A stretch of 64,000 nt of DNA from positions 59,979,847-60,043,846 of the forward strand of contig CM041083.1 of NCBI GenBank assembly GCA_023079485.1, in the 5' to 3' direction. This DNA comes from Archilochus colubris (Eukaryota > Chordata > Aves > Apodiformes > Trochilidae). This document shows positions 1 to 12,995 of this stretch, piece by piece. Under the pieces are notes generated by a model. That model saw nothing but the letters and a program-made list of their open reading frames with translations. It did no database searches and had not been told where the DNA came from. The position numbers were made by a program, and so were the translations under genes. Each line of letters opens with the position of its first letter. Position 1 is the stretch's first letter.

Positions 1-589
1 GTTCATGCTATTCCTCCATGACTGATTGTTCTCTCTTTTTTTAATATTGTGTCTCTTTATAACCACAATGAATGGATCTTGCTTCAGCTTGTAAATCTTA
101 GCTGCAAGCTGGTAGAGCTGTTCTCTAATTCTTATTCCCTGTTTCACTACTTAAAGGAAGTTCATGTTCTGCATTTGTTTCCTCAATGACAAGCTGAATA
201 CATTGGTTTCTTCTGTTACTTTTATTTTTGAGGTGGGGTTTTTCACAGCTCTACAGAGATTCTTGTGATTCTTTGAAACTTCTCTGTTGTTGGTTTTTTG
301 GTTTTTTGTTTTTTAATTTGGCAGTACAGGATAGCAGTGGCTGCATCTGCCATGAGCATGGAGAGAAAATGCTTCACACCACTCTGTCTTCTGAAGTCTT
401 CAAACCCTCTGTACCCTGGGCTGTGCAGAGGATACAGAGTTGTGACATAGACATGTGCTGCAAAAGTGTAGCTGGGGATTGAGCCTTACAGGGCAACTTG
501 TTTTAAGTGTGAAGCCTCAATTAAGGAAAAACAAACAAACCTTAAATAAAGAAAAAAGGCAAGAGTTTGTCAGTACCATTACCTCTTGT

Positions 590-760
590 GACCTGACCTT
601 TTTATGACTTGCTGCTCTTGCTGATGCTGCAGTGTCTGCAAACTTAAATGGTCCTGACTTTTCCTCTTCAGTCATTGATAAAATATTAATCTGGGGCCGA
701 GAACTGGTCCCTGTGAGAATCCACTGAAAACGTGGTGCAATTAGCAGATTTGTGTTCTGC
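590..760 (-). mobile_element. Ancient CR1-like LINE fragment (reverse transcriptase)
   Basis: Read on the - strand, the translation runs RPQINILSMTEEEKSGPFKF and then ADTAA. This parallels the CR1 reverse-transcriptase stretch around LGPILFNIFINDLEE and KFADD. The + strand DNA CATTGATAAAATATTAATCTGG and GAACTGGTCCCTGTG matches the corresponding part of old reptile/bird CR1 copies. The catalytic FADD has decayed to FADT, so the copy is dead. Confidence 0.65.
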
Positions 761-826
761 ATCTGGAGATTTCTTATTTCTTTATCACATTGGCTTTGTT
801 TTGTATTGCATCAGCTCAGTTAACTT

Positions 827-1081
827 GGGGTAATGGGTGTAAATTGGAGCATAGGAGGTTCAAGTTGAATATCCGGAAAAATTTTTTTACTGTAAGGATG
901 ACAGAGCCCTGGAACAGGCTGCCCAGGGGGGTCGTGGAGTCTCCTTCACTGGAGACATTCAAAACCCGCCTGGACACGTTCCTATGCGAGGTACTCTAGG
1001 TGGCCCTGCTCTGGCAGGGGGGGTTGGACTAGATGATCTTTCGAGGTCCCTTCCAACCCCAAGGATTCTATGATTCTATGA
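827..1081 (+). mobile_element. CR1 LINE 3' end
   Basis: A 5'-truncated CR1. The frame RFKLNIRKNFF...TEPWNRLPRGVVESPSLETFKTRLDTFL is the C-terminus of CR1 ORF2, followed by TTGGACTAGATGATCTTTCG, CCCTTCCAACC and the tail ATTCTATGATTCTATGA. Confidence 0.95.
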
Positions 1082-4000
1082 AGAGACAAGGCATATTAAG
1101 ATTGTAATATTAATACAAAAAGATAAAAAAGATTATCAATTATGTGGAATTATAAGCATAAATTAGATTTCTCTCCCTTTTAATCCTGGCTGCTTAAATA
1201 CTTTCTTTCCTTCTCAATCTCTTCCCTTAGGAATGAACAGTGGGTAGGTTAACTTGCTACTACTTTTGGTTGCATTGTTTACACTTAAATAGTCTTATAT
1301 TATTTTTTCTAGTCCCATCACTATTGTCTCATACTGAAAATAGTTTCAAGAACTCCTTAGAAGCTCTGTTCAGACTTTGTGATGGAGGTTTTCTAGTCTG
1401 CTAATTAAAATGGCCAGCTTTGAGTAGCTGGGTTTTTTTTTATATTCTCTTCCATTATTGTTGGGATGAAGATAATTTCATTACCATCCTGTGGGATGGC
1501 TGTTTCATCTGTTCTCATATAAAGAGCAGTAATTCAGAACCGCCCCCTCCCAGGAATATTCAATTAAACATTTTGATCTTCCTCCCTCCCCCTCCAATAA
1601 CTGCAGCCAAGCATGGCCTGATCTATAATTACCATTCTTCTGGATCCTGACAAACTCAGAAGCAGCCTTTTTTTTTCCTCTGAATTGTACTTTCCATTAA
1701 CCCTTTCTTGTTTTCTAGGTTCTGATTTATGTTGATTCTCATTATTTTTCTCTTTCTTCAAGTAGCCCAAATATATAATACTTGAGAGTTTCCATGGTAG
1801 GCAGGGTTGTTTGCACAGTGTTGCTTTCTCTTCACCTGATGTGATGAGATGGCAGGGGTTTTGCTTTTGGTTTTTAAGCAGGTGTTAGAATGTTCCTAAA
1901 TGACTTACAAACACTTCTTGTTTAAAGATCTTCTCTCAGGGTCTCTTACCTCTCTCTTTTATGGGGGCAGTCTGAAGAGCTCAAGCATCTCTTCAAGGTC
2001 AGCAGAGCCTGGGCTATAGGAAATGGGGAGCTTTACATGGCAAGGCACTAAAGCCAGTGACACTTTGCAAAAATACACAACTGGGAACTGAGAGGGTGTT
2101 TTTGCACAACCTCAGAATGCTGTTTTCCTTTTGCAGGTTTATTTTATCCCTTTCCCAGCACTGTGTCTTTCCCTCCTCCTCCTCCCTTTGCCTCCCTGCA
2201 CCCTTGTTCTTCTGGCTCTGCTCCTGCAGGGTCTTCACCTACAGCTTGTGGATTTCTTCTCATTTCTCCTGGTCTTCTTTAGGTCCTGCAAGGTGATGAG
2301 GAGTTTGGGTGTCTTTTACCTGCTTGAGAGCAAAGGTCTGGAAATGAGAGGTGCAGATGGAGGAGGATACTCTGGATGGGGGAGGGGTAGCTAAAGAAGC
2401 TGAAATACCTGTTCATAGCCAAATGAAGGCATAGCAGGTTGGAAAGTCTCCCATGTATTATGAAGGCTTATGAGGGGAGAGAGCCAGCACACATATTACC
2501 AAGTAAGCTGTTCTACTAGTCCCTGCATTTCTGGAAATAAGCATAGGGGAGAACTAAACACACAGCTTTTGTTTTGGTTTTTTCCTTGCTCATTTTAAGA
2601 CCTTGTCTTAGGATACAGCTGTTTCCATCTACTGCTATTTTGGGTCCTGAACCTTAATCCAGTACCACTCATAATTATTTCTTATGAAGTTCACTGCAGT
2701 AATGTTTTCTGGCACCATGACAAAAGACTTGCAGGAAATTGGAATACCAGCTCTCAAGTATGAGGTGCCTTAAAATACTTTGTCTAGACAAATGCTATGC
2801 ATACTTCCAAGTGTGTATTTAGTTGATCTTGTTCATGACCTGTCTTCTTGTTTCCTTTCTCTCCACAGCTTTCAGTAGAGCTTCAAAACTCAACTGGTCT
2901 GCCTTGGGTAGAAGTAAACACCAAGTGACCCCCACTGCTCTCTTGGTGACACAAAATGAAATACATCTCTCCTCAGAGGGAGGGTGTCAGAGTATCAGTG
3001 CTGATGGAGGTACTGGTCCATACAAAATGAGATGTCAGAACAATTTTTGGGGGGGGTTTCTGCAGAATGGAGGCTGTATAAATGCAATGTGGGTGTCTTG
3101 AAGTATCCATCTCGTGTTCACCACTTGAGGTGGCTTCAAAACACAGGTTTTTGCTGTGGGTTGGGTTTGGACAGGGCTATTCCCTGGTCTTGTCAACAAA
3201 CAAATGCTGCTGCTCTGCTCTTCTTTAGCATCCTGTGTCAGTAGGTGGTTTGAGTTGAAAGCTGGAAACAGTTTGGGCCAGGAAGGCTTTGATTCTACCT
3301 GCTGTCATCAAAGTATCAGCTCTGTGCATCCATAGTGTTTGGGCTTCATGCAAGTTTATGGGAAGGATGAGAAAAAACCTAGGATGTTTCTGCTGAAAGC
3401 AAGGTGTAGGGCTTATTTACTTTAAAGAGGTTCTTTAATGTAATCATGTGTTCCACTGTCTGGTGAGATCACACTGGGAACAGGATTTCACATCAAACTG
3501 ACTTTTTTAGCACATGATACTTTATGTGTAACACTCAGCAACAGAAGTACTGAACACAAAGTCCTGCCAGTGTTCCCCTTTCTGCCCTGATAGTAGATAT
3601 TTGTCCGAGAGAGGGGACAGCAGTTTCTGCAGGGCAGGGTCTAAAACCCATGGCTGCTGAGGTCATTGTGAGCCAAAGGCTTCTGATCCTTGAGCTCTGA
3701 ATCAGGCAGGGGAGTTTATCTCTCAGGTAAGGTGTTACAACCTATGGGTTTCTTCACATTTGTTTTGCAAAATCGATGTGTTTTGGTTTTTTTTTTTTTT
3801 CTTTCCCATGTGCTCAAGCACTTGTCTCTTGAGTTCAAGAAAGGGTTTTATGTATATAGTGTGGTTATTTTTTTGTTCTGTTTTTTGGTGTCTTTTTTTT
3901 TTTAAACTTTACATGCATCTGCAACTTTAACCATTATGCCTATGAATATTATTCAGCACTTATAAAAGCTAATTCCTATTTTCCATGATGAATACACAGA

Positions 4001-5027
4001 GAGTCTGCATTTAGGTGTAGGACCTTGAAGAGAGAGTCTGATTCTTCAACAATTAAAAGTGCTTAAATAAACATTTAGAAGCTTAAGTTTGTGTCTTTCC
4101 ATTTCAAGCCTCAGCTTCCATGCTTCAGCTCTTAAAACCAAACAAAAAAACCCAGCAGAATCCCCCCAGAATTAAAAATAGATCTATAAAACAAAACCTA
4201 CTAACTCTTTACTTAAGAAAATGCCCAGTCTCTCCTTAAGCTGCCAATAGTAATAGCAAAGTCTTTCTTATTTTATAATAACCAGACAGCTTTAATTAAA
4301 AGAGCAGAATTTTGATGAGTGGTGTGTGGGTTTGCAGCCAGCATAAGGAAAAAGAAGGAATGATGGCTCCTGCAGACTGGAACGTTGCCATTTAAACTTT
4401 GCAGCCATTAAAGAAGTAATGTAGTTGAAGAATAAAATAGCAATTTTAAATGTCAAGTGTCCTGTCAGTCACAAGTGGCAAGCCAGGGCGTGCAGCAAGC
4501 ACAGGGAGCAGAAGTTGTTGGTTCCTATCTACGTTACTCACTAATTTAAGATCCTCCTTTGGAATGTACTGGTTTGGTAGTCAAAGAGGAAGTTGTGAAC
4601 ACTTTAAACATCAACCAGTTGATCAGCAGAGCATCTGCATTCTGCAGGAGAGCCCCTGCACAAATAGGAACCTAGATGACAAATTATGATTTTGCTGGGT
4701 TCCCCTAACAGCATCTTGGCATAGTGTGCAACCTGGAATAGTTCCATTTCTGGGAGGTTGTGCCCAGGAGCAGAGCCTGGCAGCCTCAGGTATAAGTGAG
4801 CTGTGAGAAGTCCTTGCAGGGCGAGCAGATGAGTGAACTGCTGCTGGCCTGCAGGGCAGGTTACAGCATCCCTGTTTGAAGTAACAGGCCTTGAATTGTG
4901 TGGTGGTAGTCATCCTCCAGGGGAGGGTTTTGTCTCATTGCTGGGTACTTCTGTCCTTGTGAATCCTTGTGACTTCTGTCTGTGGTTATCCTTTCCTCCT
5001 TCCTGTTATATCTGTAAAGTTATCTGG

Positions 5028-5085
5028 GAGTTGGACTTGATGATCCTTTTGGGTCTCTTCCAACTTGAAGTATTCCATGATCTCT
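5028..5085 (+). mobile_element. Short CR1 3'-end fragment
   Basis: GGGAGTTGGACTTGATGATCC and TCTCTTCCAACTTGAAGTATTCCATGATCTC match the last ~60 bases of CR1 with a degraded octamer tail. The upstream boundary is unclear. Confidence 0.8.
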
Positions 5086-5539
5086 AAAGTGGCTGCAAGG
5101 CTAGTGGATTCTGTTTAAAACACTGGCATCCTGCTGGCTGTGCCCTTTACAGAGGATTTATCTGTACCCTTCGACAAGGGATGCTGTTACATGAGGACTG
5201 GAATTAATTTTCCTTGCTTTCCTCCCTTCTCATTTCCATGGTGAGGAAAGATGGTAAATGGAACCAAGTGCGGCCCACCCAAATATAAACCACTGCTCTA
5301 AGCTGAGATCTCTTTGCACTGGAGTTGAAGAAGAAACTGAAGTAACTATTTTGTTTCAAAAATGACCCTAAGTTAAACCAGCTGTGTTATCCTTCCTGCT
5401 GAGCACCTGGGCTCGCCATAAATGCCCACTGGTGAACTGTAAAATTTATACATAAAGGTTTCAACTTGTCTGAAACATTTTTTCCATTGCTTATTTTTTT
5501 TGCTAAGCACTAGGTGTTACCCAGAAGACACTAGTTAGA

Positions 5540-5566
5540 AGGAACTTGCAATTACTGCAAGTTCTT
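5540..5566. repeat. Small perfect inverted repeat
   Basis: GAACTTGCA (5542-5550) and TGCAAGTTC (5556-5564) are exact reverse complements separated by ATTAC, extendable by a G-T and an A-T pair. No known RNA family is recognised. Confidence 0.6.
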
Positions 5567-6579
5567 AAACCTAAAGAGCCTGTAGGTGTTTCTGAGGTGT
5601 AATCCAGCAAATCAGTACCATCTCACTGTAAATATTTATGACTGCCATTGCATGCCTGGAGCATAGCTGGGGAAAAAAACCAAAACAAAACCCACAAACC
5701 AAAACAAAAAAAACCCCATGTGCATCTATTCCTTTCTTCACTAGATAATTTTTAAAAAAAAATAAACAACAACATAACTGGTCTTCAAGTATTTTGCCTG
5801 GATGCCAAAAAGCATCAGAGAAATCAGTGATGTAAGTTTTGGAAGCTGAGCTTTCTGTGTCTGGGGTGAGTCACAGTGGCTGGAAGGTGGCAGGGGGAGG
5901 CTTGCCCCCTGCTCTTGGTGGTTTGCAGGCTCATGAAAGGCAGACCTGACAGGCTTGTCTTACCACCTCTCCAGTCACTGGTGGTAAAGGATTGTGGCCT
6001 TGAGAAGAGAAGGGCACGGGGAGAAGTGATGGGGAGTTTCTGTGGTTCTGCTGCTCAAACTGGCAGCCCGAGAGCTGACTTGGGAGGCAGATGAAGTTCA
6101 TACCAGTGGGTTTGGTGTTAGACCAAAAAAAAAAAAAAGTAGCTGAGACTATAGAATGGGCACATCTGACCTGAAAGCATATTCCAAACACTTACTTGCA
6201 ACACAGAATTAATAAACAATTTTGAGATCTCTGAGGGACCCAGATGGGGGGAGCCTTGTTGAAGAGCTTTCAGCTCTCTGACTCACTGCTCTGGACCTCT
6301 GGACCCCATGACTCACTCCTCTCTGACTTTGTTTTTTTTTATGGGGAGAGGGTGGGAAATAGCAAAATATGCTCCCATCTTATTGAAAAGTTAGATTGGA
6401 ACCAAGAACTATGTACTGGGGGAAGGGCAGGGGAATGTGAGAAGGATTTTCCTATTTTATATGACCCCCAAGAGGCTTGGGTTAGGAATGAGCAATAGCA
6501 TCCTTTTCTGATTGCAGACAGAGAGCTTAAGAGGCAGTGAACTTCATGGTTATTTCTTACCCTTGCCTCAACTCTGCAA

Positions 6580-6625
6580 GGAATTATATATATATAAAAA
6601 TAAATATGTATATATATATTTAGCC
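6580..6625. repeat. AT-rich microsatellite
   Basis: Two short (TA)n runs, TATATATATA and GTATATATATATT, in an AT-rich stretch of intron 1. Confidence 0.8.
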
Positions 6626-9545
6626 CATATTTATTCCTAGTTACTATAGGATTTAATTTTTTAAAATTATCTTTTAAAATCCGAAATCCTTTTTTTTCTT
6701 GGGTGGGAAAGGATGTTAAGGAAAGTGAAAGAATCTTTTAGGAACTAGGACAGGGAGCAGAATAAACACATTTCTTGGGAGAAGTACTCTCCCAAGTAGT
6801 TATAAAAAATATATCTCTACTTATGCTGGTTGTTGGTTGGAAATACTTGAATGTTTGCAGTGGAAGTGTGTGCAAGCATGTGTGCATAGAGGGGTGGATT
6901 ATAAGATTTGCCCAGCATGAACTTCAGCATTTCCAGCTGTGTAACCTAAGCAAGTTGGGAAGATGTACAGATTTAATTACCACATAAATCTATTAGCTCT
7001 GAGTTTCCTGGCATTTGCTTTGCTGATGATGTAACCTGAATGTTATTCACTTAGTGGGTTTTAAAAACCTGTCCAATTTTTTTTTTTAATGCTTACAATG
7101 AGTAATTTCTGGTGTGAGACTCCAAACAGTGATATCTGCTGTTATGGTGCATCTCTCCACTGTTTTCAAACACTAGTTTCAGGTTACTCTTCACATCCTC
7201 CCTCAAGTGAAGTCATTTCAGTGCAGGTAATGACTACACAGTAAATAAGCCTATAATGGAATAAAACAATTGAGCAACTATTTTTCTGTGACTTGGTTTT
7301 GATCTTTAAACTGTAGAAGGTAAACACCTAGAAATCTGAGGTTCCCAGTGTTTCTCCTTGGCAGGTAAATTAGCCAGGAGAGTGCAAATCTCTCTCCTGT
7401 GTGATCAGCCTTTTTCAGGTCTCTCAGTTCTCATCTGTGGCTGTACCTAAGGCTTTTTACCTGCCATCAGGAAGCTCTTCCAGCTGCTCATCACACCGAG
7501 AGGGAGCATCTCTGTGTCCTGTTTAAGACTTAGCAGTTAGATGTGCCTGCAGCTGCATGCTCATTACTGTGGTCTGTCCATGGGGTCTCTCAGCAAATCA
7601 GATTTCAGCCATTTCAGGTATGATTGTATTACTTTATCAAATATTCACTGCCAAATGTAGTTGGTTTTCTCTCACCCACATTAACACATGCCAAAGGGAA
7701 GCTCCCTCCTACATCAAACTATATAGGGTGCAACCTTCTGCTCTTCCACTGTTTCTTCCTGTGGTCTTGTCTCTCTTTCAGCCCCCATCTTTGGAATCAA
7801 TCTTATGGAGAACCACGGCATTGCCGCCAAGCTGTCCTTCATTTCTTGTGCTCAGATTTGTGCCTAGTAACAATGTTGTTATCAAGGCACTCCATGCCAG
7901 CAGAGGAGCTCTTGTCCCTGCAGGGCAGATGTGAGTGAGTTGCAGAGGTGAGGCTACCAGGGACTTGCACTGATAGCTCTTCCCAAAGCTGAAAAAGATG
8001 GGTACTATTCAGTACAAGCCAGGAGCTTGGAGAAAAGCAAGTGGTGGCCAGCTTCCCTAAAAGGATTATTAGAAAGGGAAGATGGACCTGAAAATCATCA
8101 TGTTTGAATCTCTGAAAATTAACTGGTTCCGAGTGCCAGTGAGTACTGAGAAAAGTAATTTTTGTTGTTGGAAGCTTTGACACACTGATCCCTCCAGTCT
8201 CTCACCAATCAACTAGCAACAGGGAAATCGACAGCACCATCAGCAACATACCTGTGAAGAAAATACATGCCTTAAGGAGCTTTTTAAGTTGTGCCTTGGA
8301 GTTCAGCATGCAGAAATTTACAGGCTTCTCTGCTGCATTGTCATCCTTGGTAGGCTTCCATGTGCAGTCTTCCATAAGCAGCATCTCTAGACATGGTTCT
8401 TCATTACCTAGAATGGGCAGGTCTCTGCTCCAAGCCCATCTGATTAAGATGCTGCACATGCAAACCCAGGCAGAGGTGATACCAAGGTGCATGATGTTGT
8501 TTACAGCTCTTGCCATGCAATTAAGCTGGGAGCTCAATTCCTGAAGGCTGCTGACTGGCACGTATGTGCCATCTTTAATAACTGGCACCTTGCCTGAATG
8601 CTCCAGAACTTGATGCCTTTAGTTAGTAGCTGGGACTCCTACTCAGACCTTCTCAGCTACCATATAAGCAGCTGCCAGATGTCTGTGAAATGTGTGCTTC
8701 ATCCCTTGAAGAGGAGATGGTATCTCTGTGCAGCCAGGCTTTTTGATCTGTTTGATGCTATTAACTAGAAATGCTGCAATCTTTTGTGAAACTTTTTATT
8801 TCCTATGCAGCTTGGATATGCAAACCACAAAAGAGCTGCTTAAGAAAGTGTTCCTTTTACTCCCTGTTATCTTAATGTTAGAGGAGATGTTTGGGGTGGA
8901 GGGGGAAAATTCACGCCTGTGGTGCATGTTTCCTTCCCCATGGTTAGCAGCTGGTTTGTGCTCTCCCCTCTCTTCCCCCTTTCCTCATTTTCTCCAGGAG
9001 CACTGCCTTGTACATTACATGTACTTAGAGTTCTTCGATACAGAAATGAGTCCTTGCTTCCCACCCCCCATTATTGCTGCTCAAGCCTTGCAAGAGATGA
9101 GTATCAGGCAGCTTTGTACCAAGAGGTAGATGATGGGCTTCATTTTTATCCCATCTGTGCCTTGTCAAGTAGAACAGCTTCACTTGTGGAGGGAGGATTT
9201 ATCCCTCAGGGATGGTTAAACCATGGGATGAGCCAGGAAGAAGCCACTGACTCCTAGAAGAGGAGTATCTTGAATTTGTGTATGGTTCTCACTCTAGCAT
9301 GTTGCATAGAGGCTGGTTTGCCCTGGGCTGCTTGGAGAGCAGGGCTTGCTTTGCAGTGTGCTGAGATGCTGCTGCTGCAGCATCCCTCTGGGGTGGCTCT
9401 GCTGGGAAGGGTGGGTTCTGTTGCTACAGCTGGTGTGTGGGACTTGAAGCTGATGCAGTGCATTTTCTAGGCTTGACAACGCCTTGTCACTTGTTTAATA
9501 ATTTAAATATAATTATGAAATGTCATTTGGGGCCCTTGACTTCTC

Positions 9546-9549
<4 letters not shown>

Positions 9550-9576
<27 letters not shown>
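9550..9576 (+). repeat. Poly(T) tract
   Basis: An uninterrupted run of 27 T. It has no flanking SINE or processed pseudogene that could be recognised. Confidence 0.9.
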
Positions 9577-11329
9577 GAGTTCTTTTCTTAGAAAGAAAAT
9601 TTTTTAACACAACTGTTATATGTTTAGTCATGTTAATGTCATGGCTGTGGCATCTAGTGCCACACTGTCCAGGTTCAGGTCATCTGGTGAAGTCAGCAGT
9701 GCCATGCACCTAGCAAAACCTGAGTCTCATTTGATCAGACAGGAAAATAAAAGCATTGTCCCTTGGGCAAAGCTAGAGAAAAAGGCTTTTGTCTGGCAGG
9801 AGCAGGCAGATGCTGTGGAGAGCTGCAGCCCAGCTGGTCTGCAGCCAAATGCTACTTTCGAAGAGCTATCCAAATCTGCTGTGCATCCAGGTATAAGAGC
9901 TCTCCTCTGTTTGTTTACTGTGAGGTGATGTCTGTAGGTGTTCTGTGTTCACCAAAAGCACCTAAGTTATAGGTGGGAGCAAATGTTCAACCAGCTTGGT
10001 GGTGAAACCCTGTGAGACTGCAGCTTACTTTCTCTCTGTCAACAGGAGCACATCTGATGTGTTTCTCTTTTCAGGTATTCTGGGGGAAGGGGAAGTGGAA
10101 GATAAGGTTACATCTGTACATCCTGAATCCACGACTTTTTACAGAGGCTGGCATCCCAGCTGAACACATCTCTGCTATGTAAAGAGAATAGTTTAATAGT
10201 TCAGGCAGACTCCTTGTACCAACACATGCCTGCAACCAGTGCTGTGGCTGCCAGTGCAGGTGTGAGGATAGCAAGAAGCTGGCAACCTCTGTCTAGAGAG
10301 GTATTAAAAACAAAAATAATAAAAAAAGAAAAAAAAAGGCTCATTTTAATGCAAGTGCTGGTTTAAATCTTTTTCTCTATTTAATTATTTATTTGTTTTA
10401 TTAAAGGTGAGCTCTCAGGGTGAAAGATGCCAATGAGGCAAAAGCCACAAACAATTTCTTTCTTTTTCAGTAGGCAGGTTCTCAGGGTAAAGTTCTCAGT
10501 TATCCTCCCTAAATTGCCTTTTTCTATTCCTGAGTGCAGGGGGGTGGTTGCTGCTGTCTCAGGATTGAGTGTTACTCTGTGGCTTTCCAGCTCTGAAAGT
10601 GGCTGGTGACTGAGTGACTGACTGCCAGGATGCGTGTGGGAACAGAGGGGGGGTGTGGGGAGAAGAAGGAGGAAAGTTGGCAATGGGAGAATGTGCTTTG
10701 AAATGACAGAGGGAGCAGCTTAGGTGTAGGTGGAAGTTCTGAGGCCCAGCTGCCCCCGGATGGTTCCTGCTGTAGCTGGTGCTCAGGTGCCTTTTCTTTA
10801 ATTCTCTAGGAAAGTGGAGCTGTTTTCCATGAGACAATTGTTTTCTTAAGTTAAGCATTCAGTGCAGAAAAGATGTGTATAACATGTAATTCAAGTGGTG
10901 GTGGCTTTTGTAATCATTGAGTGGGGAAAAGTCCAGATCCCTAAAATTGTCTGTTCCCTGAATTCAGTAGCTGCACAGTCTGACCTTGTGGCAATTGTTT
11001 GAGGCTTCTCTGTTGACTTGAATTCCAATTACTATCACAGACTTGTAAAAATAAGATTAAAATTTTAATAAAACTGGAGAATAATTTTTAAAATTTAGCA
11101 TTTATTTGCTATTGAACAATTCTGTTGTAAATGCAAATTCTTTTCTTTCTCATAGCTTGTCTCTTTGCAGCTGAGTGTAAAAAGCAGAAAGCACAAATAT
11201 TGATGACCATTTTGAACATCCTTCCTCACCCTAAGGTCCACTTTCCCTCTGGTTTTGGGAAGCTGGATGTTTCTTTCCTCTTTGCTTTTCCTATTGTGGT
11301 TTTAGGAAAATTCCCCATTCAGAAGGAAA

Positions 11330-11466
11330 AAAAATCAAAACACAAAAAGTCCCCAAAACCCCCAAGAAAACAACAACCAAAAAACCAAACAATCACAGAA
11401 AAAAAAAAAAAAAACAACTACTATATCAAACAGTAATCAACTGGAAGAAGTAAAAAAAGAAAAAAA
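11330..11466 (+). repeat. A/C-rich low-complexity tract
   Basis: Stretches of A with CCC and CAA interruptions, including a run of A at about 11400-11414. The reverse complement resembles other G/T-rich intronic tracts in this window. A spurious 101-codon frame crosses it. Confidence 0.75.
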
Positions 11467-12869
11467 TAATTATTTTGTTCCAGATCAAAGCATTAATGCA
11501 AATATTGACGCAACCCTATTTTAGCATCTCCTAATCATCAATCAGAGTAATGCATGCAAAAATTAGAAAGAGGAAATGTTCTAGCCAGATATAGGAAAAC
11601 ATGCAAACAAATATAATTAGTTCTCACCGTTAGCCTGAATGAAAAGAAGTGTGGAGACTGTGGGGAAAAAATTGTACCTAAGAAAGGCATTGCTTTTTTA
11701 TAGGTTCATCCTATAAAACATGTTTGAGAAGCATTTCTGTCCCATGTTTATAATCTGAGATCTGCCCACCCTGTTTTACTGAGTGTCTTTATTGATGCAG
11801 CAGGGTGTTCAACTGATCTTTAGCATCCTTATTATTTCTTTGCATAGTGGGGAACTGTAGTTTATACTTTTATCCTAGCAGATGTTGGGAGACTGCTCTG
11901 GTTTGAAGTCCTAGCAAGTCCTCAGGTATCAAAATCAAAATAAGCAAGGCTTTCTGAGGTGGTCATGACCCTTTTGCTGAGTCATCTAAGAGTTTGTTTA
12001 GTCGTGTTATCGTTTACAGTAAGTAAATACGAGGCTAAAAATCTGCCTTGCCATTTGTAAAGGCTTTACTTTAGCTAGATTGCCATCTCAGCGTAGCAAC
12101 TGTGGTCCTCTGTTTATTGCCTTATTTATGTAAATATTTTATTTTCCTCAGTGTCAGTCAGAATTGACTGAATGGTTATTAATTTTGAAAGAAGGCACAG
12201 TTAGCACTTGTGAGCATCTTGGAAGAGGTGCTCAAACTTCCAGGGGACTTTGTGAGAGGTGGCTGTGCTCAGTGCTTTCCAGCATCAGGCTTCAAGGCCA
12301 CAGGTGCTGCTGGAGCTGGGAAATGTGTGTTCTTGGGGGTGTGAGCACACCACTTCCCTCGGAGTTTTACACAATATTGACTTGTTTCATTCCTAGTTTA
12401 GCTTACAGGAAGCCAAATCTTGAATTTCAGTGTCTGTTTCTGCAGGAGAGAGCAAGATGAAGAGCCAAGATCAATATTGCTTGTAAAAACAGAGCAAATC
12501 AAACAGTCTGAGACTTTTGTGGGATCCTACCCCAGTCAACAAAGACTCCTATATGAAAAAGGCAGATAATTCCTGATTGTTCAGGAGAGCATGTTACAAT
12601 TCATTATACAAATATTTTTGTACAAAACCAGAATTCTTTGTGTGGATGAGATGAGCAAGAATGGTTTCTTGCACTGCAGTTTCTTAGTCGGTCAAAGATG
12701 TAGTCTTTTGACAGTGGAAATAAAACCAAGAAGAGGTGCAGAATTTTTGGCTATTGGTGAGACTTGCACTGGAGTCTCAAGGAAGTAAATTGCAGGGTTT
12801 TGTTTGTGTGCCTTTTGAATAGGAAACAAGCAAAGTTATCCTACTGTATAGAGCCATTATATATGTTGG

Positions 12870-12995
12870 TAGTGTAACAGATAGAGCAGTAATTAGTACT
12901 GGTTGTCAGGAGCTTGAGCTCTGGGGCCCAGAAGCTCCATAGGGTCTTTAGTCCTAGGTGGAATGTGCCTTGTAAAATGGATACATAAATCATCC
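12870..12995 (+). mobile_element. Possible MIR-type SINE remnant
   Basis: GATAGAGCAGTAATTAG...GTCAGGAGCTTGAGCTCT followed by CCTTGTAAAATGGATACATAA resembles the head and the conserved TGTAAAATGGGGATAATA part of amniote MIR elements. The middle is poorly matched. Confidence 0.35.

Noticed and set aside
7557..7938. Two overlapping + strand frames of 125 and 104 codons
   Set aside because: They are in different frames over the same DNA, have no recognisable domain, and have a length expected by chance.
8202..8588. 128-codon - strand frame with a hydrophobic C-terminus
   Set aside because: Frames of this length are expected several times by chance in 64 kb. No family is recognised, and an overlapping 96-codon + strand frame is equally open.
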